Assembly: GCF_030450125.1 (NCBI RefSeq)
Contig: NZ_CP123923.1
Coordinates: 6,081,001-6,145,000 of the forward strand
DNA length: 64,000 nt
Reading direction: 5' to 3'
DNA from: Streptomyces sp. WP-1
GTDB taxonomy: Bacteria > Actinomycetota > Actinomycetes > Streptomycetales > Streptomycetaceae
Shown: in pieces, positions 38,548 through 47,002 of the stretch
How positions within the stretch are numbered: position 1 is the stretch's first letter
How the letters are laid out: the number at the start of each line of letters is the position of its first letter
Made by a program: the position numbers and the translations under genes
Notes under the pieces: generated by a model
The model's database searches: none
Told to the model about the DNA's origin: nothing
What the model saw: only the letters and a program-made list of their open reading frames with translations

Positions 38548-39249
38548 ATGACTGTCCGACCGGTACGCCACAGCTCGTTGGTCGAGGAGGCCGTCGCCGA
38601 GCTCCGCCGACTGATCGGTACGGGCGAGTGGCCGGTCGGGGCCAAGCTCCCGGGCGAGGTGGAGCTGAGCCGGCTGCTCGGCGTCGGCCGGACCACCTCG
38701 CGCGAGGCGGTCCGGGTGCTGATCGCCGACGGCCAGCTGTCCGCCCGGCACGGCTCGGGCACCTACGTCGTCGCCGCCGCCCCGGTCTCGCAGTTCGACC
38801 GGGAGCTGCGCCGCGCGGAGGTCTTCGACGTGTACGAGGTCCGCGCCGCGCTGGAGGTGGAGGCGGGCCGGCTGGCCGCGCGGCGGCGCACCCAGGAGGA
38901 CGTGGCCGCGTTGCGGGCCGCACTGGCAGCCCGCGACGCGGCGGCCGACCCGGCCGCGCTCATCGAGGCGGACCTGGACCTGCATCGCCGGGTGGTGCTG
39001 GCCGCGCGCAATCCGGTGCTCGTCCGGCTCTTCGACTCCTTCGTCGGCGCCCTGCGCGAGGCGGCCGGGCAGCTGCTGGCCGACACCGACCTGCACGGCG
39101 CCGAGGAACGGCACGCGATCAACCGCGCGCACCACGCGCTGGTCGAGGCGATCGCGGCCGGGGACCCGGACGCCGCCGTCGAGGCGACCCGCGGCAATCT
39201 GGACCGCACCCTGGACGAGCTGCGCGCCGAGGGCGTCGGGCCGCGCTGA
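38548..39249 (+). CDS. GntR-family (FadR/FCD) transcriptional regulator
   Basis: A 233-residue regulator. The N-terminal winged HTH is LVEEAVAELRRLIGTGEWPV, KLPGEVELSRLLGVGRTTSR and DGQLSARHGSGTYVVAA. The C-terminal all-helical FCD effector domain has the metal-ligand pattern DLDLHRRVV (Asp/His) and INRAHHALVEAIAAGDPDAA (His). It starts 10 nt after the MFS stop and so closes the amidase-MFS-gntR unit. It probably represses the operon through the palindrome at 35773, released by a carboxylate-type ligand. Confidence 0.92.
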   Translation: MTVRPVRHSSLVEEAVAELRRLIGTGEWPVGAKLPGEVELSRLLGVGRTTSREAVRVLIADGQLSARHGSGTYVVAAAPVSQFDRELRRAEVFDVYEVRAALEVEAGRLAARRRTQEDVAALRAALAARDAAADPAALIEADLDLHRRVVLAARNPVLVRLFDSFVGALREAAGQLLADTDLHGAEERHAINRAHHALVEAIAAGDPDAAVEATRGNLDRTLDELRAEGVGPR

Positions 39250-39285
39250 GCGCGGCCCGACGGCGGGCGGGCCCCGGCCGGAGGA

Positions 39286-39906
39286 TCATCCCTTACGGGC
39301 CAGGAAGCGGATCTGCCGGTCGCCCGGCTGCCGGGACTCGACGTCCTCGAAGCCGCTGCGGTACAGGCGCCCTGGCAGGGTCCCGGGGTCGAGCACCAGC
39401 ATGGTGTCGCCGATGTGCAGCAGCCGGAAACGCAGGCTGGGCAGGCTGTCCACGCCCCGGAACACCCCGCCCGGCCGCAGCACACGGCACGCCTCGGCGA
39501 ACAAGGCGTCCTGGAGTTCGGCGGAAGGCACATGGTGCAGCATGGTGAAGCAGACGACGGCGGAGAACCGTCCGTCCGGAAAGGGCAGCCGGGTGCCGTC
39601 GCCGTGCACGATCTCGGCCCGGCCGGCGAACTCGGCACGCAGCAGGGCCGCGGAGGCCCGGTCGATCTCGACGGCGGTCAGCCTCGCCGCGGCGGACGAC
39701 CCCGTGGCGGGTGCCGCCCTTGTGGCGGGGGCCGCCTTCGCCAGGTGCGACAACAGCGCGCGGGTGGTGGCTCCGAAGCCGGGACCGATCTCCAGGACGT
39801 CGTCCCCGAGGTCGACGCCGGCCAGCAGCTCGGGCATGCGTTCGGCCACGCCGGCGGCCCAGCGCGCGGAGCTGCATATCTTGCGATGCGGGTAATTCAT
39901 CGGCAT
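39286..39906 (-). CDS. Class I SAM-dependent methyltransferase
   Basis: A 206-residue Rossmann-type methyltransferase. Motif I is DDVLEIGPGFGATTRALLSH, motif II is LTAVEIDRAS, then IVHGDGTRLPFPDGRFSAVV, a post-motif CFTMLHHVP, and a LRPGGVFRGVDSLP strand. An Ala-rich insertion (LAKAAPATRAAPATGSS) lies between motifs I and II. The substrate is unknown. It is divergent from the AraC-family gene, 104 bp away, a common regulator/target arrangement. Confidence 0.88.
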   Translation of the reverse strand: MPMNYPHRKICSSARWAAGVAERMPELLAGVDLGDDVLEIGPGFGATTRALLSHLAKAAPATRAAPATGSSAAARLTAVEIDRASAALLRAEFAGRAEIVHGDGTRLPFPDGRFSAVVCFTMLHHVPSAELQDALFAEACRVLRPGGVFRGVDSLPSLRFRLLHIGDTMLVLDPGTLPGRLYRSGFEDVESRQPGDRQIRFLARKG

Positions 39907-40010
39907 GGTGCGACTCTAGGAAGGCCGCTCGACGGCCGCGAGATCCGCCGGGGCCGGACGATGTCGTACAGAGGCCGGGGCCCGGACGACGAACGCTCTG
40001 GAGTGACCGG

Positions 40011-40808
40011 GTGACCTCTTCGGGTTCTGGCGGCTTACCGGCCCCTCACATGATGTCCGCGGCGGAGATCGAGCTGGGGGAGGGCGCCACTTCGGTGGGG
40101 CCCCTGCCGCTCCCGGCCGGCCGGTGGTTCCGGGCGCACGACCATCCGCGGCACCAACTCGCCTGGGCCGTCAGGGGGGTTCTGGGAGTGACGGTCGGCG
40201 ACGAGACCTGGGTGCTGCCGACCACCCGGGCCCTGTGGATCCCCGCCGGAACCGTGCACCGCACCGGCGCCCCACGCGACACGGTCCTGCACAGCCTGTA
40301 CGTGGATCCGACCCGCTGTCCGCTGGACTGGCCGGCGCCGGTCGCGGTCGGTGTCGGCGCCCTCCTGGCCCAACTGCTGGCCCACCTCGGCCGCTTCGAC
40401 CTCGCGCCGGACGCGCGGCACCGCGCGGAGGGTGTGGTCTTCGACCTGCTCCGCCCGCTGGCGAGCGCGCCGATCACCGTGCCCGAACCCGTCGACGACC
40501 GCGCCCGGGCGGTGGCCGCCCTGCTGCTGGACGACCCCGCCGACACGCGCACGCTGGAGGCGCTCGCCCGCGCGGTCGGCAGCAGCCGCCGGACCCTGAG
40601 CCGGCTCTTCGTGCGGGACACCGGGATGAGCTTCGACCGCTGGCGCACCCGGCTGAGACTGCGTGCGGCCCTGCCGCTGCTCGCCGAGGGCCGATCGGTC
40701 GCCCACGCGGCCCGGGCCGTCGGCTACGCCACGCCCAGCGCCTTCCTCGCGGCCTTCCGCCGGGCCGTCGGCACCACCCCCCGGCGCTATCTGCACCACG
40801 CGGACTGA
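40011..40808 (+). CDS. AraC-family regulator with N-terminal cupin domain
   Basis: A 265-residue regulator. The N-terminal cupin half shows RAHDHPRHQLAWAVRGVLGV and RALWIPAGTVHRTGAPRDTV. The C-terminal double HTH is RTLEALARAVGSSRRTLSRL with FVRDTGMSFDRWRTRLRLRA and SVAHAARAVGYATPSAFLAA with FRRAVGTTPRRY. This is the NimR/ExsA-like layout that senses a small compound. The GTG at 40011 has GGAG 7 nt upstream; ATG 40050 would drop 13 residues. It may control the divergent methyltransferase. Confidence 0.88.
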   Translation: MTSSGSGGLPAPHMMSAAEIELGEGATSVGPLPLPAGRWFRAHDHPRHQLAWAVRGVLGVTVGDETWVLPTTRALWIPAGTVHRTGAPRDTVLHSLYVDPTRCPLDWPAPVAVGVGALLAQLLAHLGRFDLAPDARHRAEGVVFDLLRPLASAPITVPEPVDDRARAVAALLLDDPADTRTLEALARAVGSSRRTLSRLFVRDTGMSFDRWRTRLRLRAALPLLAEGRSVAHAARAVGYATPSAFLAAFRRAVGTTPRRYLHHAD

Positions 40809-40845
40809 AACCGCCCCCGCGGGTGAAACAGCCCCGGCGGGTGAA

Positions 40846-40867
40846 AGGCCCTCCCGGAGAAGGGCCT
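40846..40867. terminator. Hairpin between the convergent araC-type gene and tldD
   Basis: AGGCCCT / AGGGCCT stem with an 8-nt loop in the 100-bp gap between two converging genes. Just before it GCGGGTGAAA and its near copy are repeated twice. Confidence 0.5.
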
Positions 40868-40907
40868 CGCCTCCCGCGCCCCGGCGGCCGGGTGTGCCGC
40901 GACCACG

Positions 40908-42434
40908 TCAGGAACGGCCGGACTCGCTCGCGGTGTTCAGGATGTTCACACCGCGGAACAGTGCGGACGGGCACCCGTGCGACACGGAGGCGACCTGCCC
41001 CGGCTGGGCCTTGCCGCAGTTGAAGGCGCCGCCCAGGACGTACGTCCCGGGGCCGCCGACCGCCGCCATCGAACCCCAGAAGTCGGTCGTGGTGGCCTGG
41101 TAGGCGACGTCCTTGAGCTGCCCGGCGAGCCGCCCGTTCTCGATCCGGAAGAAGCGCTGCCCGGTGAACTGGAAGTTGTAGCGCTGCATGTCGATCGACC
41201 AGGAGCGGTCCCCGACCACGTAGATGCCCCGCTCCACGCCCCCGATCAGATCCTCGGTGGACAGCCCCGCCGGGTCCGGCCGCAGCGACACGTTGGCCAT
41301 CCGCTGCACCGGCACATGGGCGGGGGAGTCGGCGTACGCGCACCCGTTGGACCGCTCGAACCCGGTCAGCCGGGCGATCCTGCGGTCCAGCTGGTAGCCG
41401 ACCAGCGTGCCGTCCTTCACCAAATCCCAGGACTGCGCCTCGACGCCCTCGTCGTCGTACCCGATGGTGGCCAGGCCGTGCTCGGCGGTGCGGTCGCCGG
41501 TGACGTTCATCAGCTCGGAGCCGTACCTGAGCTTGCCCAGCTGGTCGAAGGTGGCGAAGGAGGTGCCGGCGTACGCCGCCTCGTAGCCGAGCGCGCGGTC
41601 CAGCTCGGTGGCGTGCCCGATGGACTCGTGGATGGTCAGCCACAGGTTGGACGGATCGACCACCAGGTCGTACAGGCCCGGCTCCACGCTCGGCGCCCGC
41701 ATCTTCTCGGCCAGCAGCTCCGGGATCCGCGCCAGCTCGTCGTCCCAGTCCCAGCCGGTCCCGGTCAGGTACTCCCAGCCGCGCCCGGCCGGCGGCGCCA
41801 GTGTCCGCATGGAGTCGAACTCCCCGCTGGACCCGTCCACCGACACCGCGGTCAGCTCGGGGTGCAGCCGCACCCGCTGCTGGGTCGTGACGGTCCCGGC
41901 TGTATCCGCGTAGAACTTGTTCTCGTGCACGGCGAGCAGCGAGGCGTCCACATGGCTCACCCCGTCCGTCGCCAGCAGCCGCGCGCTCCACTCCGCGAGC
42001 AGCGCCGCCTTCTCCTCGGCCGGCACGGCGAACGGATCGATCTCGTACGACGAGACCCACGTCCGGTCGGCGTGCACCGGCTCGTCGGCGAGTTCCACCC
42101 GCTCGTCCGACCCCGCGGCCTTGATCACCTGCGCGGACAGCTTGGCCATGGCGACCGCCTGCGAGGCGACCCGGGCCGCCGCGTCCAGGGTCAGATCGAC
42201 CCCGGAGGCGAAGCCCCACGTACCGCCGTGCACGACCCGGACCGCGTACCCGAGGTCGGTGGTGTCCGAGGACCCCGAGGGCCGGGCGTCGCGCAGCCGC
42301 AGCGCCGCGCTGCGCACCCGCTCGAAGCGGAAGTCCGCGTGCTCGGCCCCGAGCGAACGCGCGCGGGCGAGCGCGGCGTCGGCGAGGGACCTGAGCGGAA
42401 GCGCGGTGAAGGCTTCGTCGATGGAATGGGGCAC
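40908..42434 (-). CDS. tldD: TldD-family zinc metalloprotease
   Basis: A 508-residue active subunit of the TldD/TldE protease. The zinc motif is HESIGHATELDRALGYEAAY (HExxxH near residue 270), with the later glycine-rich YVVGDRSWSIDMQRYNFQFT and GAFNCGKAQPGQVASVSHGC towards the end. In Streptomyces tldD and tldE normally lie together as tldD-tldE. Here tldE is 5.3 kb downstream on the same strand, with five unrelated genes between, two of them in other orientations. tldD must therefore now be expressed separately. Confidence 0.93.
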   Translation of the reverse strand: MPHSIDEAFTALPLRSLADAALARARSLGAEHADFRFERVRSAALRLRDARPSGSSDTTDLGYAVRVVHGGTWGFASGVDLTLDAAARVASQAVAMAKLSAQVIKAAGSDERVELADEPVHADRTWVSSYEIDPFAVPAEEKAALLAEWSARLLATDGVSHVDASLLAVHENKFYADTAGTVTTQQRVRLHPELTAVSVDGSSGEFDSMRTLAPPAGRGWEYLTGTGWDWDDELARIPELLAEKMRAPSVEPGLYDLVVDPSNLWLTIHESIGHATELDRALGYEAAYAGTSFATFDQLGKLRYGSELMNVTGDRTAEHGLATIGYDDEGVEAQSWDLVKDGTLVGYQLDRRIARLTGFERSNGCAYADSPAHVPVQRMANVSLRPDPAGLSTEDLIGGVERGIYVVGDRSWSIDMQRYNFQFTGQRFFRIENGRLAGQLKDVAYQATTTDFWGSMAAVGGPGTYVLGGAFNCGKAQPGQVASVSHGCPSALFRGVNILNTASESGRS

Positions 42435-42685
42435 GGAGGTCTCCCTGCTGTCGTGGCCTGTGGGCTCCGATCATGGCGCGCGGGCGGCCCCACCGACCAC
42501 ACCCCTTTCGGACCCGGACCCCGCGATTATGTAGGGACCCGACAGTGACGGTCCCGCGCCACTGTCGGTGCCCGAATGCCCACGGACGCGGCCGTACCGA
42601 TAGGTTTTCGATGAAGCCGCCTGTCATCCAGGTGTTCGGGCGGGTTGTCGGACCTCTAGCAGACCGCTATCGAAAGGGTGATCCG

Positions 42686-43390
42686 TTGAGCCGCTCGGTT
42701 CTCGTCACCGGAGGCAACCGGGGCATCGGCCTCGCCATCGCCCGCGTTTTCGCCGACGCCGGCGACAAGGTCGCGATCACGTACCGCTCGGGTGAGCCGC
42801 CGGCGGGCTTCCTGGCCGTCAAGTGCGACATCACCGATCCCGAGCAGGTGGAGCAGGCCTACAAGGAGATCGAGGACCAGCACGGTCCCGTCGAGGTGCT
42901 GGTCGCCAACGCCGGCATCACCAAGGACCAGCTCCTGATGCGCATGTCCGAGGAGGACTTCACCTCGGTCATCGACACCAACCTCACCGGCACCTTCCGC
43001 GTCGTCAAGCGTGCCAACCGCGGCATGCTGCGCGCCAAGAAGGGCCGTGTCGTCCTGATCTCCTCCGTCGTCGGCCTGCTCGGCTCGGCGGGGCAGGCGA
43101 ACTACGCCGCCTCCAAGGCCGCCCTGGTCGGCTTCGCGCGCTCGCTCGCCCGTGAGCTGGGCTCGCGCAACATCACCTTCAATGTCGTCGCGCCCGGTTT
43201 CGTCGACACCGACATGACCAAGGTGCTCAGCGACGAGCAGCGCCAGGGCATCATGTCGCAGGTGCCGCTCGGCCGGTACGCGCAGCCGGAGGAGATCGCC
43301 GCGGCGGTCCGGTTCGTCGCGTCGGACGACGCCTCGTACATCACTGGAGCCGTCATCCCCGTTGACGGCGGACTGGGAATGGGTCACTGA
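42686..43390 (+). CDS. fabG: 3-oxoacyl-ACP reductase FabG (fatty acid synthesis)
   Basis: NADPH-dependent beta-ketoacyl-ACP reductase of FAS II. It has 234 residues. NADP motif TGGNRGIGLAIARVF, NAG motif VLVANAGITKDQLLM, catalytic Ser in VLISSVVGLLGSAGQ and YxxxK in NYAASKAALVGFARSLAREL. It ends GAVIPVDGGLGMGH. The start is a TTG at 42686 (LSRSVLVTGG) with GAAAGGGTG upstream; this equals the start of the S. coelicolor homologue. The longer in-frame ATG at 42473 is unlikely. fabI follows 5 bp later, so the pair is an operon, as in mycobacteria (mabA-inhA). Confidence 0.95.
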   Translation: MSRSVLVTGGNRGIGLAIARVFADAGDKVAITYRSGEPPAGFLAVKCDITDPEQVEQAYKEIEDQHGPVEVLVANAGITKDQLLMRMSEEDFTSVIDTNLTGTFRVVKRANRGMLRAKKGRVVLISSVVGLLGSAGQANYAASKAALVGFARSLARELGSRNITFNVVAPGFVDTDMTKVLSDEQRQGIMSQVPLGRYAQPEEIAAAVRFVASDDASYITGAVIPVDGGLGMGH

Positions 43391-43395
43391 TCACC

Positions 43396-44163
43396 ATGAG
43401 TGGAATTCTCGAGGGCAAGCGCATCCTGATCACCGGGGTGCTGATGGAGTCCTCCATCGCCTTCCACGCCGCGAAGCAGGCCCAGGAGCAGGGCGCCGAG
43501 ATCATCCTGACCGCGTTCCCGCGGCCCACGCTGACCGAGCGCATCGCCAAGAAGCTGCCGAAGCCGGCCAAGGTCATCGAGCTGGACGTGACCAACGAGG
43601 AGCACCTCGCGCGCCTGGCCGACCTCGTCGGCGAGGAGCTGGGCGGCCTGGACGGCGTCGTGCACTCCATCGGCTTCGCCCCGCAGGACGCGCTCGGCGG
43701 CAACTTCCTGAACACGCCGTTCGAGTCCGTGGCCACCGCCATGCACGTCTCCGCGTTCTCCCTGAAGTCGCTCACCATGGCCTGCCTGCCGCTGATGCAG
43801 AACGGCGGCTCGGTCGTCGGCCTCACCTTCGACGCGCAGTTCGCCTGGCCGCAGTACGACTGGATGGGCCCGGCCAAGGCCGCCCTGGAGGCGACCAGCC
43901 GCTACATGGCGCGCGACCTGGGCAAGCAGAACATCCGCTGCAACCTCATCTCCGCGGGCCCGATCGGCTCCATGGCCGCCAAGTCCATCCCGGGCTTCGG
44001 CGACCTGGCCGCCGTGTGGGACAGCCGCTCCCCGCTGGAGTGGGACCTGAAGGACCCGGAGCCGGCCGGCAAGGGCGTCGTCGCCCTGCTCAGCGACTGG
44101 TTCCCGAAGACCACCGGCGAGATCATCCACGTGGACGGCGGCCTGCACGCCATCGGCGCCTGA
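43396..44163 (+). CDS. fabI: Enoyl-ACP reductase FabI/InhA
   Basis: NADH-dependent reduction of enoyl-ACP, the last step of the FAS II cycle. It has 255 residues. The nucleotide site starts GKRILITGVLMESSIAFHAA. HSIGFAPQDALGGNF is the SIGFA segment, and the active-site Tyr/Lys pair sits in FAWPQYDWMGPAKAALEATS (YxxxxxxK). The C-terminus is IIHVDGGLHAIGA. It resembles InhA-type actinobacterial enzymes, the targets of isoniazid-adduct and triclosan. It follows fabG by 5 bp and is closed by a strong hairpin at 44203. Confidence 0.96.
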   Translation: MSGILEGKRILITGVLMESSIAFHAAKQAQEQGAEIILTAFPRPTLTERIAKKLPKPAKVIELDVTNEEHLARLADLVGEELGGLDGVVHSIGFAPQDALGGNFLNTPFESVATAMHVSAFSLKSLTMACLPLMQNGGSVVGLTFDAQFAWPQYDWMGPAKAALEATSRYMARDLGKQNIRCNLISAGPIGSMAAKSIPGFGDLAAVWDSRSPLEWDLKDPEPAGKGVVALLSDWFPKTTGEIIHVDGGLHAIGA

Positions 44164-44202
44164 GCGCTCACGCCCGGCTGAAACCCGCCGCACGGCAGCA
44201 CG

Positions 44203-44242
44203 GCGAAGGCCCGCACCCCGCAACGGGGGCGCGGGCCTTCGC
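44203..44242 (+). terminator. Terminator of the fabG-fabI operon
   Basis: Perfect 12-bp stem GCGAAGGCCCGC / GCGGGCCTTCGC, prolonged inside by CCCCG/CGGGG pairing, about 40 nt after the fabI stop. Confidence 0.75.
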
Positions 44243-44283
44243 CGTACCCGCGCCGTCGGCCTTCGCCGTACCCGCGCCGTCGG
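44236..44283. repeat. 24-bp tandem duplication downstream of fabI
   Basis: The unit beginning CCTTCGCCGTACCCGCGCCG and ending TCGG occurs twice head to tail (44236-44259, 44260-44283). Degenerate copies (CCGTCCCGTATCCACGCCCT..., CCGTCCCGTCCGGTGTCGG) follow to about 44325. The first copy overlaps the 3' arm of the terminator. The rest of the 320-bp gap to 44485 shows nothing else. Confidence 0.75.
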
Positions 44284-44485
44284 CCGTCCCGTATCCACGC
44301 CCTCGGCCGTCCCGTCCGGTGTCGGCCGGTATCGCCCGGCGTTCTCCGACGCCATCCCGTGCCGCCCGGCGTCGTCACCCGTTCGGCTCACCGGCCGGGC
44401 GGCCCGACCCGCGCGCGGCGCACCCTGAAGAGGCGCGCGTTCGTCCGGCTCATCCCTCCGCAGCCCGGCCGAGGAGGTCCCCCTT

Positions 44486-44839
44486 GTGCGCCTGTCCCGC
44501 TGCCTGGCCCCGCTGACCCTGGCCGCCGCCCTCGCACTCGCCCTGCCGTACGACGCGACGCCCCACGCGCACGCCCACGCGAGCACGGGCCCGCCCGCGC
44601 CGAGCCTGTTCGGGGCCGCCTGCCGGACCGCGGTGAGCGGCTCCCATGTGGTGGCCTACTGCCACAACCCCTATGTCGACACCGACCGGGTACGCCTGCA
44701 CATCGAGTGCGCCCGCTGGTGGGACCTCGACACCGACAGCGCGCCGGTGGACGCCGGGGCCGCCCTGACGGTACGGCTCACCGGGCGCTGCTGGAAGGAG
44801 GTCGGCTCGGCGTGGATCAGCCACCAGAAGGTGCGCTGA
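44486..44839 (+). CDS. Small secreted protein of unknown function
   Basis: A 117-residue protein starting at GTG 44486 after GAGGAGG. The signal peptide is RLSRCLAPLTLAAALALALP with cleavage probably before HAHAHASTG. The mature part has four Cys (AACRTAV, VAYCHNP, HIECARW, GRCWKEV) that could form two disulfides, and a central aromatic WWDLDTD. No family recognised. It is convergent with the GntR gene and probably secreted into the medium or wall. Confidence 0.75.
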   Translation: MRLSRCLAPLTLAAALALALPYDATPHAHAHASTGPPAPSLFGAACRTAVSGSHVVAYCHNPYVDTDRVRLHIECARWWDLDTDSAPVDAGAALTVRLTGRCWKEVGSAWISHQKVR

Positions 44840-44857
44840 TTCGCCGGGACCGGGCCG

Positions 44858-45541
44858 TCAGCCGATGCCGGGCCCTCCCGGACGGCACTGGAAGGGGTAG
44901 CTCGCCGCCTCCCGGGCCGCCGCCTCGGTGTCACCGGTGCGGATCGCGTCCACCAGGCGCGTGTGGTCCATGTGCGCCCCCGGCGTCAGCTCCGCGCCGA
45001 CGTCCGCGCGCAGCGCGTCCCGCAGCAGCTCGCCCAGGTCGGCGTACATCGCCGTCATGACCTCGTTGTGGGAGGCGCCCACCACGGCCAGGTGGAAGGT
45101 GGCGTCCGCGGCCACGAAGGACTCCGCCTCGCCGCTCTCCCATGCCTCCTCGCGCCGCAGCAGCAGCGCGTCCAGCTGCTTGAGGTCCTTCTCGGTGCGC
45201 CGTTCGGCGGCGAGCTCGGCCGCGGCCGACTCCAGGGTGGCGCGCACCTCGGCGATGTGCCGGGGGTCCGCGCCGGCGAACCGGCGGTGCATCACCCCGG
45301 CCAGCTCGCTGGTCGCCACCACATAGGTGCCCGAGCCCTGCCGGATGTCCAGCAGTCCGTTGTGGGCGAGCGCGCGCACGGCCTCGCGGACCGTGTTGCG
45401 GGCGACGCCCAGCTGCTCGACCAGCTCGGGCTCGGTCGGGATACGGGAGCCGACCGGCCACTCACCGGTGGCGATCTGGTTGCGCAGTTCGGCGATCACC
45501 TGCTCGGAGAGGGCCGAACGGCGCGGGTGGCTCAGAGGCAT
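44858..45541 (-). CDS. GntR-family (FadR/FCD) transcriptional regulator
   Basis: A 227-residue regulator. The winged HTH is LSEQVIAELRNQIATGEWPV, RIPTEPELVEQLGVARNTVR and NGLLDIRQGSGTYVVATSEL. The FCD domain carries the metal-binding Asp/His in ADATFHLAVVGASHNEV and the last His in HMDHTRLVDAIRTGDTEAAA. It is divergent from an MFS gene with a clear palindrome between them, so it probably represses that transporter and itself. It is a paralogue of the GntR at 38548 (shared GEWPVG and GSGTYVVA segments). Confidence 0.92.
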   Translation of the reverse strand: MPLSHPRRSALSEQVIAELRNQIATGEWPVGSRIPTEPELVEQLGVARNTVREAVRALAHNGLLDIRQGSGTYVVATSELAGVMHRRFAGADPRHIAEVRATLESAAAELAAERRTEKDLKQLDALLLRREEAWESGEAESFVAADATFHLAVVGASHNEVMTAMYADLGELLRDALRADVGAELTPGAHMDHTRLVDAIRTGDTEAAAREAASYPFQCRPGGPGIG

Positions 45542-45603
45542 GGCACACCTTCGCACGACAGACCGGGGCACGCACGCTCCGGTGGTTCCAGGAATGGACA
45601 ACC

Positions 45604-45618
45604 AATCATCCTATGATT
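45604..45618 (+). promoter_or_regulatory. Candidate GntR operator in the gntR-MFS intergenic region
   Basis: The 15-bp palindrome AATCATCCTATGATT (arms AATCAT/ATGATT) overlaps a TATGAT -10-like hexamer at 45612-45617; a second TATGAT follows at 45620. A TGGACA -35-like hexamer lies at 45595. This AT-rich site in the 91-bp gap is well placed to control both genes. Confidence 0.6.
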
Positions 45619-45632
45619 CTATGATGGGTCTC

Positions 45633-46958
45633 ATGGCTAGTGAGGAAACCCGGGCAGTGGACACCCGTACGGCGATGTCACCGACCGAACGCGACACGCC
45701 CCCCGCGATGGACGCGACCGAGACGACCCTGGAGAAGGGCACCCCGCGCACGTGGGCGACCCGGCTGGTGGTCGCCGGCATCGTGCTGTCCGCCGTCAAC
45801 CTCCGCCCGGCCATCACCAGCCTCGGCGCCCTCCTGGAGGAGGTCCGCGACGGGCTCGGCATGAGCGGCAGCGTGGCCGGACTGCTCACCTCCGTGCCCC
45901 CGCTGTGCTTCGCCGTCTTCGGCGTGATGGCGCCCCGCCTGGCGCGCCGCTTCGGACCGGCCGCCGTGGTGTGCGCCGGCATGGCCGCGATCTTCACGGG
46001 CCTGCTGATACGGCCGTACGCCGGCGGCACCGCCGGATTCCTGGCCGCCAGCGCGCTCGCCCTGATGGGCATCGCCGTCAGCAACGTGCTGATGCCGGTC
46101 ATCGTCAAGCGCTGGTTCCCCGACCGGGTCGGCTCCATGACCGGCCTCTACTCGATGGTCCTCGCGCTCGGCACCGCCCTGCCGGCCGCGGTGACGGTCC
46201 CGCTGACCCACGCCATGGGCGGGAACTGGAAGCCGGGCCTCGCGGTGTGGGCCGTGCTCGCGGCGGCGGCGGTGGTGCCGTGGATACCGTTGGTGCGCAA
46301 GGACCGGAGGGAGTCGGCGTCCGCCGCGCGGTCGGCGTCGGCACCGGCGGCCGCGGGGGAGCAGCCGCCGCTGCGGATCGCGCGCAGCCGTACCGCCTGG
46401 GCGCTCGCCGTCTTCTTCGGCCTCCAGGCCACCGCCGCCTACATCACCATGGGCTGGATGCCGCAGATCTTCCGGGACGCGGGCGTCTCCGCCGGCACCG
46501 CGGGTCTGCTGCTCGCCGTCACGATGGTGATGGGCGTGCCGCTGGCCTTCGTCATCCCGCGGATCGCCGCCCGGCTGCCCCACCAGGGCCCGATCGTGCT
46601 GGTCCTGGGCGGCTGCGGGCTCGCCGGATACGCCGGTCTGTACCTCGCCCCGGCCGCCGGTGCCTGGGCCTGGGCGCTGCTGCTGGGCGTCGCCAACTGC
46701 GCCTTCCCGCTCGCGCTGACCATGGTCGGCATGCGCGCCCGCAGCGGTCCCGGTGTGGCCCAGCTGTCCGCGTTCGCGCAGAGCACCGGCTATCTGATCT
46801 CCATCCCCGGCCCGCTGCTGGTCGGCGTGCTCTACCAGCACAGCGGCGGCTGGGGACTGCCGATCGCCCTGATGGCGGCCCTGATGCTGCCCCAGATGGT
46901 GGTGGGCTTCCTGGCCGGCCGCAACCGCACGGTCGAGGAAGAGGCCGCGGCGCGCTGA
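45633..46958 (+). CDS. CynX/NimT-type MFS transporter
   Basis: A 441-residue major facilitator of the CynX/NimT type (small organic compound transport). Twelve helices; typical stretches are VLSAVNLRPAITSLGALLEE, VAGLLTSVPPLCFAVFGVMA, GIAVSNVLMPVIVKRWFPDR and FGLQATAAYITMGWMPQIFR. The start is uncertain: ATG 45633 gives MASEETRAVDTRTAMSPTER, while ATGs at 45621, 45624 and 45594 are in frame but overlap the presumed promoter. Divergent from its probable repressor; a tiny membrane gene follows. Confidence 0.88.
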   Translation: MASEETRAVDTRTAMSPTERDTPPAMDATETTLEKGTPRTWATRLVVAGIVLSAVNLRPAITSLGALLEEVRDGLGMSGSVAGLLTSVPPLCFAVFGVMAPRLARRFGPAAVVCAGMAAIFTGLLIRPYAGGTAGFLAASALALMGIAVSNVLMPVIVKRWFPDRVGSMTGLYSMVLALGTALPAAVTVPLTHAMGGNWKPGLAVWAVLAAAAVVPWIPLVRKDRRESASAARSASAPAAAGEQPPLRIARSRTAWALAVFFGLQATAAYITMGWMPQIFRDAGVSAGTAGLLLAVTMVMGVPLAFVIPRIAARLPHQGPIVLVLGGCGLAGYAGLYLAPAAGAWAWALLLGVANCAFPLALTMVGMRARSGPGVAQLSAFAQSTGYLISIPGPLLVGVLYQHSGGWGLPIALMAALMLPQMVVGFLAGRNRTVEEEAAAR

Positions 46959-47002
46959 CCCCCCGCGCACGGCCACCGGGGCGGGGGTGCGAGACTGGGC
47001 GC

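Noticed and set aside
36913..39135. 740-codon minus-strand ORF opposite the amidase, MFS and GntR genes
   Set aside because: The plus-strand genes have complete domains and ribosome binding sites; the reverse frame is Arg/Gly/Gln-rich and family-free.
35557..40907. Active integrative element carrying the amidase-to-AraC block
   Set aside because: No integrase, transposase or long perfect flanking repeat is present; only an old insertion scar can be argued.
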